Shown one piece after another: positions 56,390 through 64,000 of a stretch of DNA of 64,000 bases. Positions within the stretch are counted from its first letter, which is position 1, and the number at the start of each line of letters is the position of its first letter. The position numbers and the translations under genes were made by a program. This stretch comes from Diadema setosum (lineage: Eukaryota > Echinodermata > Echinoidea > Diadematoida > Diadematidae): the NCBI RefSeq assembly GCF_964275005.1, contig NC_092688.1, positions 24,976,934 to 25,040,933 on the forward strand. Direction: 5' to 3'. Below the pieces are notes generated by a model that ran no database searches, was not told where the DNA came from, and saw only the letters and a program-made list of their open reading frames with translations.

Positions 56390-56810
56390 ACACACATACA
56401 TATACCCAAACCTAGAACTGAATATAAGAAATGCTCCTTCACATATGCTGCAAGCAAATCATTAAATGAGTTACCCATTTTTATTCAAACAGCTTCCTCA
56501 TTGCAAACATTTAAGAATTGTGTACGCCAACATCAATCTCTCATTTGATATGAACCCTTTGCACTAGCTATGAATTATTCAGATATTTATTTTCTCTGCT
56601 CGTTTTATGTTCTTTCTTATATGTGTTTTATGTTCTTTCGAACCGATTGTTCTTTAGCTGTATCATATCTATGTTCGTTTTGTTCTTGTTTTTTATTGTG
56701 TGCACATGTAATGTAATGTATATTAACGCAGGGCTCCCTTGTAAAGCAGGCCTTTGTGGTACTGTATGGGACTACCCTGCTTTTAAAAAAGACTTAATAA
56801 ATAAATAAAA
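56390..56810 (+). mobile_element. LINE 3' end fragment
   Basis: Plus-strand frame HIPKPRTEYKKCSFTYAAS, KSLNELPIFIQTAS and LQTFKNCVRQH, matching the last residues of CR1/Jockey-type ORF2 proteins (R...  .. A...WN.LP..I....S...FK). About 240 bp of 3' untranslated sequence follows and it ends with AATAAATAAATAAA at about 56795-56810. Only the last 10% of a LINE remains. Confidence 0.65.
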
Positions 56811-57064
56811 TAGATAAACAAGGTTTTATGCAGCCCTTTGGTAAAGCATGAAATATTTCTTTGCTGATCTTTCATATACCTTCCGTATTCCAGCGTCTAA
56901 TTTTGACATTATTATAGTTTTCTTTTAAACAGTTGCAAATACTTGTGAAAATGCATGAGGTGCAAGTAATATGTCAGATTCTTAGTTTACTCTGATACGC
57001 GAGCACAAACATGCACATACATACTGCTAATGCAGTCCGTTTGTATAGGGATGATATGTGTATA

Positions 57065-57065
<1 letters not shown>

Positions 57066-57099
<34 letters not shown>
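57066..57099. repeat. GT microsatellite
   Basis: About 17 TG units. Confidence 0.95.
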
Positions 57100-57100
<1 letters not shown>

Positions 57101-57180
57101 GTGTGTCAATGTGCTTATACTGTACGAAAGTTACATTTATCTACTGTACGTATTTGATTTATCTGGAAAATGAAACTCAC

Positions 57181-57234
57181 TCAAAGGAGACGTTGATTCC
57201 CTTGTCGTCAAATCTTGTGTGGACCCTCTCGTGC
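57181..57234 (-). CDS. Receptor 2 stalk exon D
   Basis: 54-nt phase 1-1 exon (acceptor AAATAG, donor TTTGA|GTGAGT). Encodes TRGSTQDLTTRESTSPL, one residue different from receptor 1 stalk D. Both splice sites are intact. Confidence 0.78.
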
Positions 57235-57506
57235 CTATTTACAGGGAAATTGAAAATCAGCATCAACCAAAAACATAATTAATGGTAAAGTCATACTACT
57301 TTATAAACGGAATCTGATTCTGCACCTTTTCTCCCAAAGTATCTGTTCTTTGTCAAGTTCATATTTACGGTCATCAGAATGATAGAATAAAACAGATTAT
57401 ATGGTGTTTCACGAAAATGACGGAGACGTTGAGTTTTCAAATTTAAGTGTGTCCATTGTGGAAATCTCCCCGCAAGCACATATGAATGCAGTACATTATC
57501 TATATA

Positions 57507-57749
57507 TGAAGACGTTGTTCGCAAAAAGCGATAAGTCCATATTTGCCAAATGGAGATATTTGCGATTGAAGGTCAAGAAAAATAAAGAGAATAATACGAA
57601 ATTTTTGCTTCTTTTGACCATAACTTAAAAAAATGTACCTCTATTTCGTAGTGACCAATATATCATTTAAAAGGTATTATTTTGTACTTTATGACAGAGA
57701 CCGTACTTTTCAAAAATGGACTTATCGGTTTTTGCGAACAAACTCTTCA
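57507..57749. mobile_element. MITE family F, copy 2
   Basis: Begins TGAAGACGTTGTTCGCAAAA and ends with CGGTTTTTGCGAACAAACTC then TTCA; matches copy 1 (28622-28870) over its full length. TA flanks. Inserted just upstream of stalk D in the receptor 2 intron. Confidence 0.87.
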
Positions 57750-58113
57750 TATGTACTTGTGAGTGAATGTCATAACGATTGTGTATACATATACACGTGT
57801 TTTCTAACATAATAGGAAGTTGACCTCTTTCTTTCATGAAGTACTTTTTTTTTTAATCGAAATCAGTTTAGTTGGAATCTACATCGATTTGAATAACAGC
57901 AAATGAAAGTACAAAATGGCATTATTGAAATCTAAATAACTGTATGTATTATCTACTGTTATCATATGTTGCGTCGGTAGTTACAGTACCAATACTCATA
58001 TGCACTAAGAGACGGAGGCAGTATTTTTTTATACCGGAGACTGCAAAATCAGAAATCAAAATATGCGTATATACATTTTGCGCATTTAAATCATTTTGTA
58101 CAAGTAAACTCAC

Positions 58114-58167
58114 TCAAAGCAGACGTTAGTTGTCGTGTCGTCAAATCTTGTGAAGAATGCTTTCTGC
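58114..58167 (-). CDS. Receptor 2 stalk exon C
   Basis: 54-nt phase 1-1 exon (acceptor GTAAACAG, donor TTTGA|GTGAGT). Encodes RKHSSQDLTTRQLTSAL. Splice sites intact. More diverged from receptor 1 than exon D. Confidence 0.75.
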
Positions 58168-58594
58168 CTGTTTACGTGTAGATTGTAAATCAACATCATA
58201 AAGTTAGATACGTTATGTTGAGGTTATACATATTTATATCCCCTTAAGCAACAAAGTACAGTATACCCTTTATTTGATACGCCAGTGGCTTTCTTTTTTT
58301 TTTTTCTTTCTTAGTTGTTAGTTGTCAGAGCTATGCTCGTGTCAATCAAAATATTATAGTTTATACAATATATCAGGCAATGACAGAACGTACGTCTTCA
58401 AGTCATAGTTAATCATTTCATTTTGTCAAAATACACACACATAAAGAAAAGACGAAAAATCACACTGAATATCATTTCGCACATTGGGCACATGATTTTG
58501 TCAAAATCTTTTCGTTTGATGGAATATAATCATGAAAATACTTGAGAGAGAAAAAGAATCATAGAAACAGTATTTTTTTGTTCATGTCACTCAC

Positions 58595-58657
58595 TAGAAG
58601 CAAGCATGGTGCTTGTCTCATGGAATGTTGATACCTCTTGCGTAGACTGTCTCTCAC
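58595..58657 (-). pseudogene. Receptor 2 stalk exon B, acceptor lost
   Basis: Coding part is nearly identical to receptor 1 stalk B (ERQSTQEVSTFHETSTMLAS), and the donor GTGAGT is intact. The acceptor reads AAATGG where receptor 1 has AAACAG, so the AG is gone. The exon would be skipped, which keeps phase (1-1). Confidence 0.72.
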
Positions 58658-59302
58658 CCATTTAGGGGTGATGATAAAGATCAGCGTCACTGACATTTCA
58701 TTCAATTCAATTAAATCCAATTCAATTCATTTATTTTTCATTCTTCTTTTTTCCAACAAAACATAACGCATAATAAATCTGGAATTACAACATAAACATA
58801 AACATTCGACTTTGCGCAAAAGATAAATGACACAGATAAACAAAAGAATGCATACTGGCAAAAAAAAAGTACAAAGTTATGCTTCAGTTGAGAAAAAAAA
58901 AATGAGATGCATTTCTCAATAGTTCGACACTTTTCGAATGCCTTTTGTATTCCTGCAAAATCTGAATAAAATATTCTTATATATACGTTTGTGTGTACAT
59001 TTATATGGATGCATACATTCTTGTGTATGCATGTATGTGCGAGTGTGTATTTCTGTGTTCCCTTTTAGTTTCTGTGTGTGTCCGCTTACATTTGGGTTAA
59101 CATTATTTGTCCCTTCCAGTACATGCACATTTACGATAGTACCAGCAAACGTAAAGGAAGTGTCGGGAAATAGTAAAATGGAATTAAGAAAAAAAAATCA
59201 AATAAAAAATACGAAAAAAACACGCGCACACTCAGGTACAAAGAAGGAAAACAATAATTTTTGTTCAAAAGAAAAGGTTGAAGTTAGAAAATCAATACTC
59301 AC

Positions 59303-59365
59303 TAAAGTTATTGACTGCAGTCTGTGCTGTCGATGAGCTTGTACTAACTGTGTACACCCCAGTGT
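59303..59365 (-). CDS. Receptor 2 stalk exon A
   Basis: 63-nt phase 1-1 exon (acceptor TTTTTTAG, donor TTTA|GTGAGT). Encodes TGVYTVSTSSSTAQTAVNNF. One codon shorter than in receptor 1. Splice sites intact. Confidence 0.77.
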
Positions 59366-61005
59366 CTAAAAAATAATTAATACAAAGGAAGACATGCAAA
59401 TCTGTGGCATGGTATGATAGGCAAGTACCCAGTTTGATACTCACGCTGACTCATGAATCTCGACGACTAAGAATAACAAGTTTATTCAGCATCTGCCTTT
59501 GCTATAATACATTGTACTTTTCGTTTACAGTTCAGGAGTAAAACATGTAGCACACTCGCAATTTACGCAAAGCGGCTCAAAACCGAATGCAAATATTGTA
59601 GATTATTTCAAAAATGATGATAAGTAATATAGATCAATATCATATTACTAGAGTATTCCAGTACACGATGCCATCTGACTGTTGGGAAATCGTAGAATCA
59701 TTGGCTAGCATGCATGAAAAGGAAATAAGAACATTAAGTCTCAAGATAAAGATTATCATTCCATGTTATATTTCTTAAGAATCGCTTTTGAAAAATAATG
59801 AAATTTGAAATTTAGAATGTAGGCCTACTGATGTCAACTATCTTTTATTTACAATATGCTTTGCCAAATTAAAGAAAATAACAAACTAGGAATAGAAAAT
59901 CCTTAAAACAAGGGACCTTGAAACCATCCTCATCCTGACCATTTTCATATTTATTGAGTACAAAACACCAATGATATCCCAAAGTACCAATGATAACACC
60001 GATCGTGTTGATATTTATCCATGCTATGTTTCCAGTCTCTTGCTGTTGATAATGATTTCGATGTACATTTTTTAAGCATGATTATTGATTAGGCTCAGTA
60101 TTGGCTCAGAGTACAAATACACCATTTGCATTCAATTTTGTAAAAACTTTACACTAAAAAATATACACATACACGCACAGAGCAGAGGGTATCTCTTCAT
60201 CTACTACCGACCGTTTGATTCAATTGCGACAGCTCGGCAAGACGCGAATGGCGGATTCCATTGAGGAAAGTAAAGGGGGTTTCACACCAAGCTTTACGTA
60301 GAGTTACGTAGTGTTACGTGGTGTTGCGTAGTGACTACGCAACACTACGCCACTATACGCAGTGAGAACGCAACTCTACGTAAGAGGACGCCGAGGGACG
60401 CAAAATAGGTACGCAAGATGTACGCAAAAAAATAAACATGTTTAATTTTTTTGCGTACCCTCCGCGTAGAGCTCTGATACGCAGGTTTTACGCAAGTCTA
60501 CGCAACACTACGCAACACTACGCAACTGTGCGCCATCTATACGCAACAGTACGCCACCGAAACCCTTTCACACCAGAGCACTTTTTGTGCTCGCGTATGA
60601 CATGGCGTAGTGTTGCGTACTGTTACGTAGACATTTGCGTAGACTTACGTTGACTTGGCGTACATTTTCGTAGACTTGCGTAGGCCTGACATACATTTGC
60701 GTAGTGTTGCTTACAGTTGCGTAGCCTTTTATTATAGGTGCAGATTTGGCATTCAAATGCCTGACCCATGTTAGAAAACTGCTTAATATCATTCATTCCA
60801 TTGGACTCTGAATTGCTGGTGAATGTATAGCCTACTTACCTGTGCTCTTCGAGACTTGTACTTAACTATTTTTCTTCTGTAGGTGTAATAATTGTAAAAT
60901 GCCGAAAAGGAAGAACAAAAGTTGTGGTATAAGGAACAAGAATTCTCCTGCTCGTTATACATGCCTCTAGTGATCAAAATGCAGACAATTCGCCAGCACT
61001 AGTAG

Positions 61006-61205
61006 ACCCAAACGCATTTTCTTCAACCCGTCTGGTTCGTGAAAGCCTTTACTTGTAGACTCGCTGCTGGCGAGTCATGCCACAAAATGACAGAGGCTTC
61101 ATCAGCCAAATCCTCAGCGCAAGAGCATCATCTCCCACAAGGAAGTAGTCAAATGGCTGCATGGTCATCATGGGGCAGAGGGTCTGTTGCAGGGAGGTTC
61201 AGCTT
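61006..61205 (-). pseudogene. Harbinger transposase remnant (DDE_Tnp_4 end part)
   Basis: Minus-strand pieces: LNLPATDPLPHDDHAA, then (one frame over) DYFLVGDDALALRIWLMKPL with MTRQQRVYK, a stop, then RLSRTRRVEENAFG. These line up with the Harbinger pattern LP.P.PLP.DD..PYFLVGDDAF.LR.WLMKPY, E..FNYRLSRARR.VENAFG. One frameshift and one stop are visible. The Asp in GDD and the Glu in VENAFG are two of the catalytic acidic residues of the family; the rest of the enzyme is not recognisable. Confidence 0.75.
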
Positions 61206-61244
61206 GATGGCTTAATGGCTGTCTTGAAAGGGCTCTGGTTGAAC

Positions 61245-61283
61245 ACGGGGCGATCGTTAACGGCCCGTTAACGATCGCCCCGT
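61245..61283. repeat. Perfect 19-bp-arm palindrome
   Basis: ACGGGGCGATCGTTAACGG (61245-61263), one C, then its exact complement (61265-61283). It sits exactly at the broken edge of the half family D MITE. Confidence 0.9.
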
Positions 61284-61284
61284 T

Positions 61285-61476
61285 ACTGTCCAGGCATGCT
61301 AACCTGGAAATATCAAACTGCACGTTACTTGAATATGAGACCATTCTGAAGCAAATAATTTTCACACAACAACAGATATAATGTTCTCTTAAACGAATCC
61401 CTAAAGGATTTGAACAATCATCCCCCAGCATTCCCACTGATTCCCACTGATCAGTTACTATAGCCATCCCTTTTAA
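61285..61476. mobile_element. MITE family D, half copy
   Basis: Matches the right half of 44193-44602: AAACTGCACGTTACTTGAAT, GAAGCAAATAATTTTCACAC, CTGATCAGTTACTATAGCCA and then TCCCT-TTAA. The left half is missing and replaced by the 19-bp palindrome at 61245-61283. Confidence 0.8.
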
Positions 61477-62749
61477 TCGAGAAGAAACCTTTGAAGTTAT
61501 AAAACAAATTTCAGGTCTTTGCAGGTTTCTTGATGACAACATGTTTATAAGCAAATCGAAATCCATATTGTAGGGTCTTGTAGGTATTGTAAACCTTAAA
61601 GTTACGGCAGGTTTCAGGTTCCAAAGATTCCAGAAGTTGGCATCTTGTTTTGTAATTCTCAGTGCAATTCGTGTCAGGAGTTAATTGAATACCTGTGGCG
61701 CCATCCGCATAAAATTGATTATCTTAATGAAGAAAAATCTTCGGCATGCAGTTCTTTCATCAGTTGTTCATATTGCCGATGTATGGATCAACGCCGGATC
61801 CAAGGTTTGATCCATTTTCTCCTTCTTATTGTTGCAACAGCTCGTTTTTTTTTTTCTCTCTTTTTCCGTTCTTGAAAACGTTCGCATTCTGCGATGCGAA
61901 TCTGTAGGGCGTCCAAAATGCTGAGGAATTAAAGATAATAGCAAAGGATAACCTCCCCTATGATATTTTGCCACGTATTCGAACAGCATGCAAGAGTGAA
62001 CTAAAAAGCAGAAGGCTAAATGTGCTGAAGTAGCTCCGCAGTTTCATCAATTCGTTAATAAATCGCTTCTTAATTACAGTTGTTATAATCGCTTCTTAAT
62101 TACAATTGTTATTGTAATCCCTGCAGCATAGACATGCGTACTGTATATTATATCATTAATTTCCTATCATATCGTTGTTAATGCAAGTCAAACGACTGTG
62201 TTTTAAATTTACTTATGTATGTTGATTTGCAGAAAATAAATTATCTATCAAACAAAATCAAACACATTACTCGGCGGGACGCAACTCTACGCAACTGCAA
62301 GCAACTCTACGCGGTCTGTACGCCCGGCCTACGTATATATACGCAACTCTACGCCCGTTATACGCAAAATACGCTACGCGGATACGTGCTTCCTACGCAA
62401 CCATACGTAACTCTACGCCTGGACTACGCCGGGACTACGCCAGTCCTACGCGTAGCATCATGATTATTTTTCACGAGTACGCAGGTAATTTCGGCGTAGA
62501 CGCTACGCAACTCTACGCAACTCTACGCAAAGCCCGGTGTGAAACCCAACTGGGTAGTTCCTTACACTGCAACGATGCGGGATCGTGCTGGATTAATGAC
62601 GTAACCTTCACCGCACCTTACACTGCAACGATGCGGGATCGTGCTGGATTAATGACGTAACCTTCACCGCAGGTGAGAGTTATGTTGGACCCATATGTCG
62701 TGCTATTTGTGATCCACAGACCATTCGTCACAGGACTAGGGTAATCAAA

Positions 62750-63577
62750 ATACCCAACAGATACTTCAAATCATATAGGAAAACAGAAAAGCCAATCAAA
62801 GTGATTATATAGATACAGTAATTAAAAAAGGGTTGTGCACATCATGAAAGAACTAGTATCGTCTGTTAAAGACCTGTTTACATTGCCTAAAGACCATCAT
62901 GACTGCTGTTGAAGAGGTGAATGAATTATATCGATAAACAGGTAATATCAACCTGGATATTGTGAAATAATGTTATGTTTTGACTGTACCTCTCAAGACC
63001 ATCCGTGTCATGGCATTCAACATCATAAAACGTGTGAAGAAAAATGATAAAAATACGAAGATAAATGATCCTCGGTCACAAAACTCCACAACATTTACCC
63101 CTGTTTTCCAGTAGAGCTTACAATTCAGAAAAGCAATAAGCAACCCTCTTTCTAATCAAACTCAAAGTTCATTGCATAATATTAGTTACAAATGATATCA
63201 TTGGCAGTTTTTGTTGACACTTTTGTATTTTTTTTCCATACTCCTTCCGAGGTGTTTAAAAATGAGCTTACAATTCCGGTAGTCGTCATTAAAGCAGTTG
63301 GCCGAAGCTGATAAAATTTGTAATAAGGTGAGTAACCTTGTGTTTTGATATATTTAACATAATCTGTTTTCATTACTTTTTTGGCGGGAACCTTCCATCC
63401 TATTAAGGGCCATTTCAAAGCTCAAAATAGGAACCCCTTTTAGAATGCGATTGTGATCATATATCTCGGGATATTTTCTTGGGATTTTGCAGGTTCACTT
63501 TTGTCTATTGTGCTGCCTGTTTCCATCATTGTACAAATAATATTGCGGGTTTCTTTCTCTTTTAAACTCATACTCAC
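62750..63577. other. Receptor 2 intron, duplicated from receptor 1
   Basis: Aligns with 17545-18315 almost throughout (shared GACCTGTTTACATTGCCTA-like, CAGGTAATATCAACCTGGAT, GTACCTCTCAAGACCAT, GGGAACCTTCCATC). No exon. Confidence 0.6.
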
Positions 63578-63853
63578 TGTTGAATAAATAATGAACGCGT
63601 TCTTCGGATATAGGTTGTGCCTGGCTGGGACATGTCCAGTTGCTCGAAAAACTTCCATCAGAAATCAATTCGGCATACGATTTTGTTTGCAAACAAACAC
63701 AGAACCCACGATGTATGACAGTAACCCCATTGTTTCTCGGTTCTCTCCTGCAGGTAGATATACATTCCTCATCGGATTTAGATTCAGACGCATAGGCGAG
63801 CAGAATCGAAAGGGCTCTACTGTCACCGTGATAGCATCCGAGAAATCCAGGCT
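63578..63853 (-). CDS. Receptor 2 exon: WSC domain
   Basis: 276-nt phase 1-1 exon (acceptor GTTCTTAG, donor CAACA|GTGAGT). Encodes EPGFLGCYHGDSRALSILLA, SDEECISTCRREP, GFCVCLQTKSY and NNWTC-like SNWTCPSQ; about 85% identical to receptor 1 with all six cysteines kept. Intact, in contrast to the CCP exon next to it. Confidence 0.85.
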
Positions 63854-64000
63854 CTAAGAACAAACAAAATGTGAAAAGGGAGACGGTTACCTGGATAACA
63901 TATTTTGATTTGTTTGTTTGTTTCTTTGTCTTTTTGCTATCAGAATTTGTATTAGACCAATCACAAGTCTATTGCCTAATATTCTGAAAATTCGTTTTAC

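Larger units (their letters stand above)
60275..62548. mobile_element. PIF/Harbinger-like DNA transposon (GGGTTTCACACC ends), decayed
   Basis: About 2.27 kb with inverted ends GGGGTTTCACACCAAGCT and AGCCCGGTGTGAAACCCA. Both flanks inside the ends (60290-60720 and 62270-62530) are crowded with TACGCAAC, TACGTAG and GCGTAG words in both orientations: subterminal repeats, over 40 in all. A Harbinger transposase remnant lies at 61006-61205. Another MITE (61285-61476) is nested in it. A clear 3-bp target duplication (TWA type, expected for the superfamily) was not seen. Confidence 0.75.
60212..62745 (-). pseudogene. Receptor 2 CCP exon, split by a transposon and dead
   Basis: Right part (62745-62549) encodes YFDYPSPVTNGLW and LTCGEGYVINP; left part (about 60274-60212) FPQWNPPFASCRA. 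Compared with receptor 1: the acceptor CTGTAG is CTGTTG; the first Cys is Phe; a 56-bp stretch (62560-62615) is repeated directly (62616-62671), shifting frame; and a 2.27-kb Harbinger-like element sits between the halves. Four independent lesions in one 213-bp exon indicate long freedom from selection. Confidence 0.82.
52420..63853 (-). pseudogene. Receptor 2: paralogue with shared ectodomain and a different tail (partial, decaying)
   Basis: Minus-strand gene entering from the right edge; signal peptide, CUB-like and SRCR exons would lie beyond 64000. Exons seen: WSC 63853-63578; CCP remnant about 62745-60212; stalk A 59365-59303, B 58657-58595, C 58167-58114, D 57234-57181; transmembrane 55196-55075; tail repeats 54600 down to about 52420. 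WSC to stalk D are clear duplicates of receptor 1. The CCP and stalk B exons have lost their acceptors, the CCP is split by a transposon, and the tail changes frame. If the two damaged phase 1-1 exons are skipped, the ectodomain frame survives as WSC-stalk A-C-D-TM. The TM exon ends in phase 0, while acceptors near the first tail residues are phase 2, so that junction is unsolved. It may be a pseudogene or a gene with a reduced product. Confidence 0.7.

Noticed and set aside
61645-61740. MADF/Myb-like accessory protein of the Harbinger element (ELIEYLWRHPH)
   Set aside because: Only about 15 residues are suggestive and no further part of the domain follows, so I do not annotate it.

Overview
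The window is animal (metazoan) genomic DNA. It is AT-rich, with spliced genes built from short exons, long introns, and many small inverted-repeat transposons and microsatellites. Three things make a marine deuterostome, most likely an echinoderm of sea-urchin type, the best guess: the scavenger-receptor domain mix (SRCR, WSC, CCP/sushi); a CCTCCGCCACGAAGTGG-type repeat followed by a TCCG array; and many TTAA-flanked MITEs. I recall these repeats from sea urchin sequence but cannot search for them here, so the taxon is an inference.

The main content is two paralogous type I membrane receptor genes, both on the minus strand. Receptor 1 (26925 down to 4753) appears whole. Its order is signal peptide, CUB-like domain, a six-cysteine SRCR domain split over two exons, WSC, CCP, four short Ser/Thr-rich stalk exons, a transmembrane exon, and a 357-residue tail with many tyrosine motifs (four ELYxxV repeats at the end). 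Receptor 2 (63853 down to about 52400) enters from the right edge. Its WSC, CCP, stalk A, B, C and D exons match receptor 1 exon for exon and, in places, intron for intron. Its transmembrane exon and tail are unrelated: the tail is about eleven tandem repeats of 63-70 residues, each carrying several tyrosine motifs. The pair therefore shares one ectodomain and stalk but has two different signalling tails. Receptor 2 is decaying. Its CCP exon lost its splice acceptor and first cysteine, gained a 56-bp duplication and was split by a Harbinger-like transposon; its stalk B exon lost its acceptor; its tail is frame-broken. Because nearly all these exons are phase 1-1, skipping the damaged ones would keep the frame.

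The space within and between the genes is filled by mobile DNA. A Jockey/CR1-like LINE with ORF1 and ORF2 lies at 45567-49919, inside a foldback element (44960-50237), and two LINE 3' ends lie at 19152-20772 and about 56390-56810. Four different MITE families all have TTAA-AGG ends. A TGACCGTGCATCAC-ended family has four copies, two of them carrying other insertions. A 1.34-kb TA-inserting element (14422-15762) has an empty site visible elsewhere in the window. There are also a decayed Harbinger transposase, a possible P2X7-C-like first exon in a CpG-rich patch at 10 kb, a degraded WSDG/SHGKG protein flanked by a repeated 14-mer, and a 2.9-kb tandem duplication (31762-37515) bracketed by inverted TTAACCCGTTTAGGAC ends.

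No rRNA, CRISPR, bacterial operon or LTR/retroviral element was seen. Exon limits come from reading splice sites and phases by eye.
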